Source: Bugula neritina (taxonomy: Eukaryota; Bryozoa; Gymnolaemata; Cheilostomatida; Bugulidae). From it: a stretch of 64,000 nt of DNA. The stretch lies in contig OZ037770.1 in assembly GCA_964035545.1 (NCBI GenBank), forward strand, positions 8,779,473 through 8,843,472, written 5' to 3'. Positions within the stretch are counted from its first letter, which is position 1, and every line of letters starts with the position of its first letter. The notes under the pieces are model-generated. The model saw only the letters and a list, made by a program, of their open reading frames with translations, was not told the origin of the DNA and searched no databases. Position numbers and translations under genes: made by a program. Below, piece after piece: positions 32,151-47,710 of the stretch.

Positions 32151-35100
32151 GTGCTACCCAGGGATGTAGTGGTAAAAATATTCTTGGCCATACTCTCAGG
32201 CCGGGGGTCCAGGGGGCAGCCTAGGCCCCCGGCGGGGTCCGGGGCAGCGCCCCGGCGCCGAAGCCCTCAGAGCACTTCTGATGCAAATTTATGCAATTTA
32301 AAGCCATTGCGAATTATAATTCTTCTGATAAAAATCTGTGTTGAAATGTGCACCTCGCTATTATTTTCATACCGTACCAGCTACATGACGACTGGGCATT
32401 GCTGCAAACTATATAAATATTCAGTCTTGTCCTATACCTGTTGACTGTAATGTAATGTAATGTAGTCTTACTCAACTGCAGTTAGGTTTATTCTGACACT
32501 TAGTCCAACCTGTACAGAAAAATTGCTGAATATCTCAAAAAGATGGAAGGATAGAGGCAGGTAACAAGTGCTCTCCAAATGCAACCTGATTACTTTAAAT
32601 AACTAATACAGTGCCGTGCACAGAAAAAGAATAATAGATCAGAACAGAGGAAGATTGCTAATCAGAAAATGTGTGTTGGTTAATTATAAAGAGCAATTTG
32701 AGTTGATAACTCATTGGCAAGCAGAAATTGGTTGAAAACCTATTTGGAGTTTATTAGAGTACTAGTCTAATTCATAAGGTGATAGGGGTAATGGGGGGGG
32801 GGGCACAACGGGCCGAATTTTGCATTTGTTGCTCCCATTCGTCTGTTTTTCAAATTACTAGTTCAATAATCTCTAGTCTTAATGCTGCATCTGTTGTCTA
32901 TTACAGGTACCAGTTTGTTGTTTCTATCTCTCTCACAACTTTCAGAATAATGAAATTTTCATGACGAAAAAATTGGCCCATTGTGCCCCGGTACCGGGTA
33001 CAATGGGCCGCTGGGTGGGACACAACAAATATATTGAAACTTTGCGTATTTTGTTACATCTGATCTTTATTTATTTAATATTATAAATAAATAAAGATAC
33101 TCTTTCAGGTCTACAGCAAAATTCATGTTTTAGCTGTACAGTTTGTACCACCACAGATAAAAAGGGGGGACAAAATCAAGCGCACATCACTCATTTCTAC
33201 GGTACCAGTTTCATTACTGTTTAGAACTAAAAATGTTTTTTCTATTTTCACTTCACAGGAACTTTCATCAGAAAAAACTTTAGTAACATGTACTATAAAA
33301 TTCCGAGTGGACTTTTTTCTATGAACTGTAGCTAAGGTGCATGCATGGCTGAGGTTTGTGACTGGAGTACGGAAGAGAGAGGGGGGAGCAAATGAGCAAA
33401 TCACAATTTATTTTAGTCAAATACATGTATATTCCCTCAATGGTGTAATATATAATGATTATCATGACTATCTACTAGTAGTAACAGCAGAGTGTTTTGT
33501 ATTATGTATAAAATGGCAAAGCTTTAACCTCACCAGATATATATATTAGGGGAGCTTCAACTTGTAGTTTTGTAGTCTTACCATGATGTCTTTGATATTT
33601 TACAAAAAGGTCAGAAATGGCTATATCTATAGATTTTAGTAACATTTCAACGAACTTTTTTGGCAAACAAACTAATAACAGTGATCAGGGTGCAATAATC
33701 AGGTGGCCCATTGTGCCCCGGTCAGCGTGGCCCATTGTGCCCCGTGTGGCCAAATTGAAAATAAATGTGCGTCAATGAAAATTTATTTCAGTGTTGGCTG
33801 TTATACTAGTTAAAAAATGTAGAGACAAGCAATGGCAACAATATTAGTAAAATCTAGGCTTCTTGCCTTTGAGTGTAAAAAGTTATAAAGCTTTAACGAC
33901 ATCCTAAAAAATTTACAAAAATTAGGTAAAAACAGTTTTTTACTCGCCTTTCCAACACGCATGTTCCGCAAGTGTTAAAACTACAAAGGCTGAATAATTA
34001 TGTCAATATCTTTTTATGAAAAAAAATCACAACTCTAGGTCAATAAGTTCTCGCACAATTTGGCCGGCTTTTTGTACCCCTATGATCGTTGTGCCCCCGT
34101 TACCCCTACCGCCACACCTCCTTACACACAATAAAGCACACCCAAGAAGAGTATGTTAACTTGGTTTTAAAATAAACCCCCCCCCCCCCTGAGCTTCCAC
34201 TAGATACATCAAGGAAATTTACTCCACAAGAACAAATTTGACAGGTTTAATATGTGTTAACCTACAAGATGATTAAATGTAAAGCCAGACGTTAGTACAA
34301 TCAAACATAAAAGGTTACTTATGGTGGTGTACAGTTTGCAAAACCTTATTGCATTGATAATTAACATGCAATAATGCTAGGTTTTTGACAAAAATGTGGA
34401 TATAGTACCTGTAGACCTCAGTGATAAATTTTCATTAGCCTCCCCTACACACCCGGTACTGTTTCTTGAAGACATTTTGATTTTATTTCTGGATTTCATG
34501 TTGGTTTTTTTCCAAATTCCATTGCTTATTGACAAAATGCAAGTTCACACAAGATAGATAAGGGCAACCTTCTATAGCTGTCAGTGCCTTGCTGAGGCCA
34601 CATTATTGGTATATTATAAGAATTCAGTCCAGCCAAATAAAACCTCACTTAATTGTGCTAGAATTAAAATTTAAAAACCATGTTTTAGATCTTCCTGTTC
34701 CTCAGAGCACCTGCTTTTTTGAGTTTTCAATATTTTTTTGCAAAGTTATCGACAAAAATCTACCCATCTTTGGCCAATTTTACCTGAAAAATTTATTTTT
34801 CAATCCCTGCCAAATATCTCAGCAGGAAAGCATGGTATTCGAATAGAACAAACACTGTCGGAAACCTGAGAAATTTATGCATGGTAAATTTTTTGTTCAG
34901 TCTTTTCAATAGCCTTCATAGATTTTCTACAAGTTAGTGATTTATACACTGAAAATGAAAGATTTTTTCCTTAGTAATCACCAATGCACAGCACTTCGCG
35001 CTTCAGTGAACACGTCGAGATAAGAAGATGCAATGTTGATAGCTGCATAGTAATCATAGTGTAATCTCAGGCTAAACAATCACAAGTAGGCAACACGCAT

Positions 35101-35314
35101 GCCACCCACATAGCATTAACATAACAAGAACTTAAGTTAGATTGTGAGCGAAATTTATGATATTCTCAGTGAGGATGCCCAAACTATCCTGTGCACTGAT
35201 CATCTTTCAAAAATATTTATGCCCATACGGGCGTATGGCCTAGAACAGTCTATTTTCTTCTAGGCCATACGGCGTATGGGACCGTATGGGTACCACTACA
35301 TCCCTGGTGCTACC
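32151..35314. mobile_element. hAT-like DNA transposon (non-autonomous) with 8-bp target duplication
   Basis: The element spans 32159-35306 (3,148 bp). The ends are perfect 16-bp inverted repeats CAGGGATGTAGTGGTA, and GTGCTACC flanks both sides (32151-32158 and 35307-35314). CAGGG termini with 8-bp duplications are typical of hAT elements. Subterminal regions are structured: a GC-rich block at 32198-32268 and a hairpin at about 35220-35290 with CGTATGGCCTAG and its complement. No hAT transposase frame is present, so mobility would depend on another element. A second inverted-repeat element lies inside it. Confidence 0.85.
32782..34109. mobile_element. Inverted-repeat element nested inside the hAT-like element
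   Basis: The ends at 32782-32809 (ATAGGGGTAATGGGG...GGCACAAC) and 34088-34109 (GTTGTGCCCCCGTTACCCCT) are inverted copies; the left one is stretched by a poly-G run. Internally the motif CCCATTGTGCCCC occurs at about 32977 and twice near 33703-33745. The first occurrence lies in a hairpin at 32975-33009. No transposase frame was found and no target duplication could be fixed, so the class is open. Confidence 0.5.
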
Positions 35315-36012
35315 AATGCGTCCATGCTTTACTGTTATATTCACATTTAGCTGCACACAATAATTATTTCTAACAATCTATACCTATACTTTGAGTAATA
35401 CGTACATATGATGAATATTTATCGGTGCAGACTTTATAATTAAAGAAATCTAATCATAACAATTCTTCAATCTCTTGCTCTACCGCCAGCAATGTCAAAA
35501 TAACTTAACACTAAGAGCATTTCAAGTGTGCAGCCTAACAACGTAGTCTATCATCTTTTCAATACAATTCTTAGACTATTTTTACAATTGATATGTCTTA
35601 TGATGATTTATGGCTTCCAGAAATAGGCAATAGCTTATGAAACATCATTATCCTGCAAGATGAAATTGTTTCATAAGCTGATGTCATGACATCGGATAAA
35701 ATATTGTTTTTATAAGTATATCTCTATCTCACATAAAGAAATATAATTTAGTATAAAGCACAAACTTAACATTTACTTAAGAGAGTAAAATTTATGTTTT
35801 ACATTTAGAATCACCTCGTCCCCACAGAACTGAATGCATCTGTTCAAGATGATTGTATGGTTTCATCCTATTGACATAGTCATCATGCACTGAATGAATA
35901 ATCCGTTCCCCTAATACAAGTATGGGGCTGTAGCTAACTAATCACACACTGTGGCAGTTGTACTATATATATGTCATTCAAAACAACGTAACAGGATATG
36001 CATTTATATCAG
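35315..36012. other. Gene desert between transposons
   Basis: AT-rich. No coding exon or repeat recognised. Confidence 0.5.
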
Positions 36013-37255
36013 GTTTTAAGGTTGGATGCCTAAACAATTTTGTGTCATAATTAATTTTGTGGGAGTATGTACTAAAATTATTTGGGATTTCTGATCGTCT
36101 GGAAATGAAATGTTCATTCGGCTTCCACTTTACCACTACTATATAGGCCTACCTTATACTAATTATAGCTAATTTTTATTGCACGCTATTGTTAGCTGCT
36201 GCACTGCACAGCATAATCACCGGCTTTCCATGTACCGATCTCAGATCGATCTCGCTGAGATCGATCCATGGAAAGACGCTAAAGATCGATCTCAGTCGTT
36301 CTGAGCTGGTCGGTCTGTAGAGCTCGAACTCAGATCGATCTCAAGGCAATAAGGTCATGGAAAGACGAAAGTTCGATCTGAGAAATAGAAAAAGACTGTT
36401 CGCTAAAATGTCGCCGCTAATAAAAATGATAATTTATTGGTAATTACTAAGCAAATTACTTAATAATTACTATAGCCACATTTTCAGATGCCAAAACTTT
36501 GACTTTCAGTACTATGATTAAACAAACTCAATTATATAAAATTATAGACGGTAGAAGGTGGAAAAAGTAGGAGCATTTAAATTGAATTTAAATGGCTAGT
36601 AAAACTTACTTTCATTAGTTATTTGCTGCTTATTTTTAAGCCCAATAGTCCTGTAAGTTTATGAATAATCTGCACAACAGCTATTAATTTTATATAAGCT
36701 GTCAAACTAAAATATTAAAATGAATTATCTTAAGTTGGCTAAATTACTTTTTACTAAAAGCTTTACTGCGTAGAGTTTATAGCTGGCACTGAATTTTAGA
36801 CTATGGAAATTTTGTTTTTTCAAAAGCATTAGCTTGAATCACCCAGGTGGGTTAAAAAATATAATATTAAAGTACTCTTCACTTAAGAGGAGGCAACTCC
36901 GCTAGATCGATCTGACACTCTCATGGAAAAACGATCGATCTGATCAGCACATTTCTCAGATCGATCTCAGCGAGATCGATCTGAGATCGGTACATGGAAA
37001 GCCGGTGAATCACTCATCACAGTTCAAAGTTTAAAGTTTAAAGCCATACCAGTGATTGTGCTGTGAAGCGCAGCAGCTAACAATAGCATGCAATGAAAGT
37101 TAGCTAGAATTAGTATAAGTTTTATAGTATAGTGGTAAAATCGAAGCCGACTGAAAATTTTGTTTCCAGGCGATTAGAAATCCCAAACCATTTCAGTACA
37201 TACTCGCACAAAAATAATTATAAAACAAAATTGTTTAGGCATCAAACCTTAAAAC
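36013..37255. repeat. Nested foldback structure with AGATCGATCT-rich inner arms
   Basis: The outer arms 36013-36216 and 37052-37255 are imperfect inverted copies of each other; shared blocks include TGCCTAAACAATTTTG, GAGTATGTACT and TGTTAGCTGCTGC. Between them, 36217-37008 is bounded by about 55-bp inverted repeats (TCACCGGCTTTCCATGTACC inward), followed by many copies of the palindromic motif AGATCGATCT and of CATGGAAA. The unpaired centre, about 36420-36900, is AT-rich and non-coding. The inner unit looks like a MITE or foldback transposon. The outer arms may be part of the same element or an older inverted duplication. Confidence 0.75.
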
Positions 37256-39522
37256 AGTATGCAACTGAAAACTAACATAATTATATAAGAATACTTTAGT
37301 ACTGCGTAAGTGAAGTGTGTCAGGGATTCTTTAAGGATTGGAAAGAGTGTTTCAAGTTTACTGACAAATTATTGTAGTACTCTAAAAACCATAATAAAGA
37401 AATATAAGTTTAACGGTGATAAATTTAAAATACCTAATTATAAATTTAAAGTTGAGACAATGTTTACCATAAAAGTTTGAAAACCTTTATATCAGTTTGT
37501 ATTGATATGACATCAAATGCATTTTTAAACAAAATTTAATAATACTGAAATTGTGCTCAATCAAATAATATTAAGTAGGTATGCATGTCTCTCTTTTTGA
37601 AGGTCCAATTCAAGGGTATCAATTTTATTGAAAGAAACGTTTATTTATAGATGACAGATCAACCATAATACTGAGTTTCAATAAACCTGCTATCATGATA
37701 GCAGATCACACGTCTTTTCTTGCAGTCACACATTTTGATGCAATTTTAAAGACTTGTATGCCAAGTTTCTAAAGACATTAATTGCCAAAGTCAACAATGT
37801 CTTTGAACTTATAGGCCAATAGCAGCACACACCAAATACCAATTTTTTTAAATGCTTTCATATCACAGAGTGTATACCAAGCATCTTTTAAAGTTGTTCA
37901 AAGATGAGGTGTATAGTATAATCAGGTACCATGAATCAGGTAACTTCAAAAGGTGCACCACGACAACACTTAAAATAATAGTATATTTACCAAGTTGAAG
38001 CTGCATTTATACCTTCACAATTTACAGTCAGAAATTTAATTTGGCTGAGTTGAAATTCCTTGGAGTTGCCACTTGTCAAAGTTTTTGTACTGTGATAACT
38101 TAATCGGCTGAGTTCAGAATGCATGATACTCAAAAGGAGTAATAACTCTCTGTATAAATATTGTTATATGATTATGACTTTGTCGATTAGATGATGTATT
38201 TATATGATATTAATCATATTGCCTGCGATTTTTCCATTATCGCTTTTATACTGTCAACTTTACTAATTCACGACGTTTCCAAAAGCATCAAATAACAATT
38301 AGACGAGTCAGATTTCACTTTTAGAAAGTAAGCTTTCGCATCAATATGGTTTCATCAAGTTTCATGAGTTTGATTATAGAGGAGCACTCAAATGAGTGTT
38401 ATTAACTGAAACTTGGTAAACTGTTCAGGCATTTTTAGTAAATATTGTTAGAAGATATAATTTTTATACAAAGATTTTTATAATAAACATAATAACATTT
38501 TCTGATAGCTTACGGTACTATTTTTAAATGTTGAAGATAAACCGTGATTCATTAGGTTGTTTTTCTAAGTGCTAAAATAACATCTAATTATAAATCTCTA
38601 TAAATCTATAAACACGAGTTTGATTGGACGCTGTTATTACATAGGTCATCTAGGGCACAAAACCTGTATGCTATGTGAAATGACTGCAAATATTTTGCTG
38701 CTTCATTGAATTATCTTATAGAAGTAAATAGATTAGAGTTTAGGAAGCAGTTGCTGGAGTAAAGAAGTTTTTCTTCCTCTACTGATATCGTCATTTGCTT
38801 ATTTACATAATATACTGGTGACATAATGTGGGTTAATAATAGCATAATAACAGTTGCTATATGCCATTGGCTGTCAAACTTTCTTGTTTAAACTAACTAG
38901 AGACCAGATATATCTGCACTAACTTCATATATCTACACCTGCCGCTGTAAGAGTTGCGAGAACACAACAATCAGATATTACCCAAGACTGTATTAAAATA
39001 AACATCATTGTTTTTATTGCTTATCTGGGGTAGAATTCTATAGTCAATTTTTTTTTAAGAAGGAAACACTTTTTATCATAAATATCTTTCCAATGTTAAA
39101 AATACTGAGATGATAGAAACTATAACATGGCCACATTTTGCTGCTTTGAATACTACCACAGCATGCATGTAACTGCAAACAGCTAGAAACTCATGTAATA
39201 AAATGAGTTGAAAAGTTTTGCACTCACCTAAATACATAATTATTGAAAGCATGGTAAATGAGTCATTAGAAGGAAATTTTTAAGCCTCTTTCAACTCCCA
39301 ATACAAACAGGTAAGTTGTGGTGATTGCGACATATGGCTTTTGTATTTTTGCCAAAAACACACCCAGCAAAGTGTGCCAAACAGATAAAAATATAAGCCA
39401 ATAAGGAAATAATATTTTTCGATTCAACTCTGGTGTATATCACTCAAGAATTTGAGCCATTAATCAGTTATCTCACATAAAACTGTTAGGGTGAACAGTA
39501 AAGGGGTTTGGTAGAATTTTGG
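37256..39522. other. Gene desert upstream of the six-Cys peptide gene
   Basis: AT-rich sequence without supported exons or recognised mobile elements. The last few hundred bases presumably hold regulatory sequence for the gene with the TATA box at 39523, but no specific binding site is claimed. Confidence 0.45.
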
Positions 39523-39529
39523 TATAAAA
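39523..39529 (+). promoter_or_regulatory. TATA box of the six-Cys peptide gene
   Basis: TATAAAA in the context GGTATAAAATCAGC. Transcription start is expected near 39553. The 5'UTR exon would run to a consensus donor (GAAG|GTAAGT) after 39582 and splice to an acceptor (TTGTTACAG) before 39858, 33 nt ahead of the start codon. Confidence 0.72.
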
Positions 39530-39890
39530 TCAGCTGAAATCTCTCATATCTTCACTTGTACACAGCCTGTCTTTGAGTGAAGGTAAGTTTCTAAATGTTC
39601 AGATCTTTAAATTAATACTTCCAGTAAAATCGAAGTGCTTAAAAATAGGTTTAAAGACAAAAGATTACATGCTTCAATTAAATAAAAATTTCAACATTTC
39701 CTATAATGCACACTTTGTAAATTAACAGTTGTATTCTATTTTCTGCTTTAACATATTGAATAGAATTAATGTTGTATGCCTTAAAACTCATTATTAGAGT
39801 TTGGAGTTGTTATACTAAATATTGGTGCATTCAGCAAGCTTTTGCATATTGTTACAGAAATATCGCACAAGACAACTTGATTGAGCAGAG

Positions 39891-40594
39891 ATGAAGCCTG
39901 TGAATGTACTGTTGGTAGTGATGGTGATAGCCATGGCTCTATTGTCCACCTCACATGCTTCTGGTTACAACAGCTTCGGTCTGAGATCCCACAGAATAGT
40001 TAGTTATATAACTTTATTTTGTAGACATTAAAATGAAATAAAAATAAATATTAACAGTAGATCAAAGCCAAAGATAAGCATGCGGTTTAAACAAAAAATT
40101 ACATTATCTACTAAAAGAAGTACTGAATAGAATTATTTTTCGATTACAAAACAATGCTCATTTACATTATCGCAAATATAATTATATATTATGTGTTTTA
40201 CTATTAAATGAATAAAATACATGATTTGAAAATTAGATAAATATTGGAAAAGTACATTATAAGTTAGATAAATAAACAGGTAGCTTAAAATTCTTAGCTA
40301 TGGATAACTGCATTGACAAAATAAATAGGAATTTTTTTTATATCTGATCAAACTATTATTATAATCTTAAAAAGGCGATTTGATTGGATAATAAGATGAT
40401 ATGTTTATACCCAACCTATTATGTTACAGAGTTACTGCTGCAAGTATGGCAAGGTTCAAAGAAAGATTTGTCTCGGCCTCCATTGGGGAGGATATGCTCC
40501 AAGATGCCACTATACCTACAGCACTGTTTGCAAGAAGTACTGCTATCGTCCCATAGTGAGAAGACGACCCATCAGCCACAGACCACATTACTAA
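39891..40594 (+). CDS. Cationic six-cysteine secreted peptide (90 aa precursor), candidate antimicrobial peptide
   Basis: Coding exons are 39891-39998 and 40430-40594, joined in phase 0 by a GTTAGT donor and a TATGTTACAG acceptor; a non-coding 5'UTR exon lies upstream. Exon 1 encodes a clear signal peptide (MKPVNVLLVVMVIAMALL..., predicted cleavage after SHA). The mature peptide of about 66 residues has six cysteines spaced CC-x9-C-x11-C-x7-C-x3-C, a HWGGYAPRC segment, and a strongly basic, His/Arg-rich C-terminus (IVRRRPISHRPHY). Size, charge, secretion and even cysteine number are those of host-defence peptides, probably with three disulfides. The spacing does not match any defensin, mytilin or big-defensin pattern I know. 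The antimicrobial role is inference; a structural or signalling peptide is also possible. TATA box, leader exon and AATAAA are all present, so the gene looks complete. Confidence 0.8.
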
Positions 40595-40835
40595 ATGCTT
40601 TATGCATTCTTTATTCAGATCTATGTGTGGCCACTATGTATTCCATACATTGCTTTCTCTAATTTTACATGATAAATTGATTCTGTTTTGTTTTAAGCAA
40701 TTGTTTCTATTTTGTTTTAATTTGTTAAATTTTAGTTATTGTTATACTGTGAACATTCTTTTTGGATTTTGTAATAATTGTTTTTTATTGAAAGTTTTTC
40801 TGTAGAAATTTAAACACTAGCTATAGATATTGCTT

Positions 40836-40841
40836 AATAAA
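40836..40841 (+). terminator. Polyadenylation signal AATAAA of the six-Cys peptide gene
   Basis: Canonical AATAAA about 240 nt after the stop codon at 40594, in the only open 3' flank before the convergent minus-strand gene. Confidence 0.6.
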
Positions 40842-41562
40842 GTATAAACACAATGATAACCAACCATAACTTTCAATTGCTATTTATTACGTTACTTATA
40901 AGACCTAATAAATTTAAATAATATGCAACAAACTATAGGTATATACACAAAAAATTATTGCACACCTATGCACACACATGCACATATACTGTAAACATGT
41001 GTATACATGTACATGTATAAATAAGCATATTGAATAATTTAATTTTTTTTGTCAATTGCAGCAGAAATAATTCAAAATTTTTTTAAAGTTGTCCAATATT
41101 TAGAAACGTCTACAATTATTTATAATATTACATAGACATAGTTTGCTGTAATTTAATGTAATTTATTTATAGAATTTTTAAACAAAAACAATAATTTGGC
41201 AGTTTATTTTCTTATGACTCGGGTTTGGATGCAACAAAGTATGAACAACACAATCTACAAAAAATAGCAAAACATGAGGTAAAAGCTTTCAATAGCGTTT
41301 ATTGTACTACAAATATGAATAATCAAGATGGTTTTCAAAACTCACAATAGAAAATATGAGGCTTTGTAAAAAGATTAAACTATATACAACAATTAAGAGT
41401 TTCTAACTTATAAGGGTAGTTATTAAAAGAAAACTTACAGTAATGATAAAGCATTTTGTGCAAACTATATAATTATATTTGATGGTTATTTTTAGAGTAA
41501 GTTTCAGTATTTTATCAGAGTCTGGGAAAGTTAGATAAAGGTTTTAACATAAGACTTAAGAT

Positions 41563-41700
41563 ATACAAATGTAGAAGTGAAGCTAAGATATACAAACGTA
41601 GAAATAAAGCTAATTTATACACATGTGCAAGTGAAGATAAGCTATACACATGTAGAAGTGGGGACAAGAATATATACACATCTGGAAGTAGATAGAGAAG
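41563..41700. repeat. 27-bp minisatellite, about five copies
   Basis: Head-to-tail units of the type AGATATACAAATGTAGAAGT plus seven bases, varying by a few substitutions per unit. On the plus strand the unit length keeps frame and gives a nine-residue repeat (IYTHVEV type), but there is no gene context. It lies just 3' of the stop codon of the minus-strand lectin receptor, probably in its 3'UTR or 3' flank. Confidence 0.82.
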
Positions 41701-41741
41701 CGTGGTTTAGCTATGCACATGTAAAGGAAACTTTATTCTTA

Positions 41742-46756
<5,015 letters not shown>

Positions 46757-47710
46757 GTTTTTCTCAGGTAAAAACTAAAACACTTTTAGTCTGTTCAACA
46801 CACATTTGTAAAGTGTATGTATAGTAAAGTGTTGTAGCTTGTTTTTCATAACAATGTATAATTTGGCTTTGCAAAAAAGGTTATAATAAAGCAGAGCTTT
46901 TTTAGATTGCTTGCTTGAAGTAGCTTGGTTGACTATTATACAGTCTATATTATATTTGCAAATTTTTGAGCTAAAATCGTTTTGAAAATGAATTGTATCA
47001 CTGACTCCATTTACATAATATTCATGAATCCCTATCTGTGTATGCTTACATTAGTAACATGGGTTGACAATGCTACTGTAAAAAAGATACTTTTAAAATT
47101 ATTTTAACACATGTACGCTGTGCTTCATGTCATTGAGGCGTATTATTTTACTGAATACAAATACTTATACACATCTAATGCATTTATAATGTATGTGAAT
47201 ACTTATTTTGCTAATAATATCTGAAAGCAAAGTGAAGACTTGCCATTGTGCTAAAAAGGTTGTAAGACAAATGCAATTAGTGACATATGTCTGTTTAATG
47301 ACCACGAGTACTTCAGAAGTTAAACAATTGGACTTTGATTAGAATACTGTAAAATTTTATTGAACTTTTAAAAATAGTTTACTAATGATAGTATATACAT
47401 CTATTAGTTAATGCACGTGAAATCAAAATTTGTTTTTATAATAGTATTTTTATAGAACATTATAATATTTTGTATTATAATGTACTACTGAGCTATCAAT
47501 TATATACAGTCATTATATAATATTTTACATGAAAAATGGTAAAAGTTGTGTTTCACAAATGATCTTACAATTAATTTATTGCATATACACATTATTACGA
47601 AATTCACTGTATATAGCAAACACCTATAATAAAACATTTTGTTATAATATTTCATTATTACTATCAGAAGTTGTGCATATAACATTTTAAAAGGCCTGTG
47701 TTCCCTGTTT
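46757..47710. other. Intergenic: promoter side of the lectin receptor, 3' side of the LC8-motif gene
   Basis: AT-rich sequence, no exon seen. A minus-strand AATAAA (plus TTTATT at 47575-47580) about 130 nt beyond the stop at 47711 is a plausible polyA signal for the LC8-motif gene. No firm TATA box for the lectin receptor was identified. Confidence 0.5.

Noticed and set aside
32115-32444. 109-codon frame over the left end of the hAT-like element
   Set aside because: It crosses the transposon boundary and a GC-rich subterminal block; no transposase similarity.
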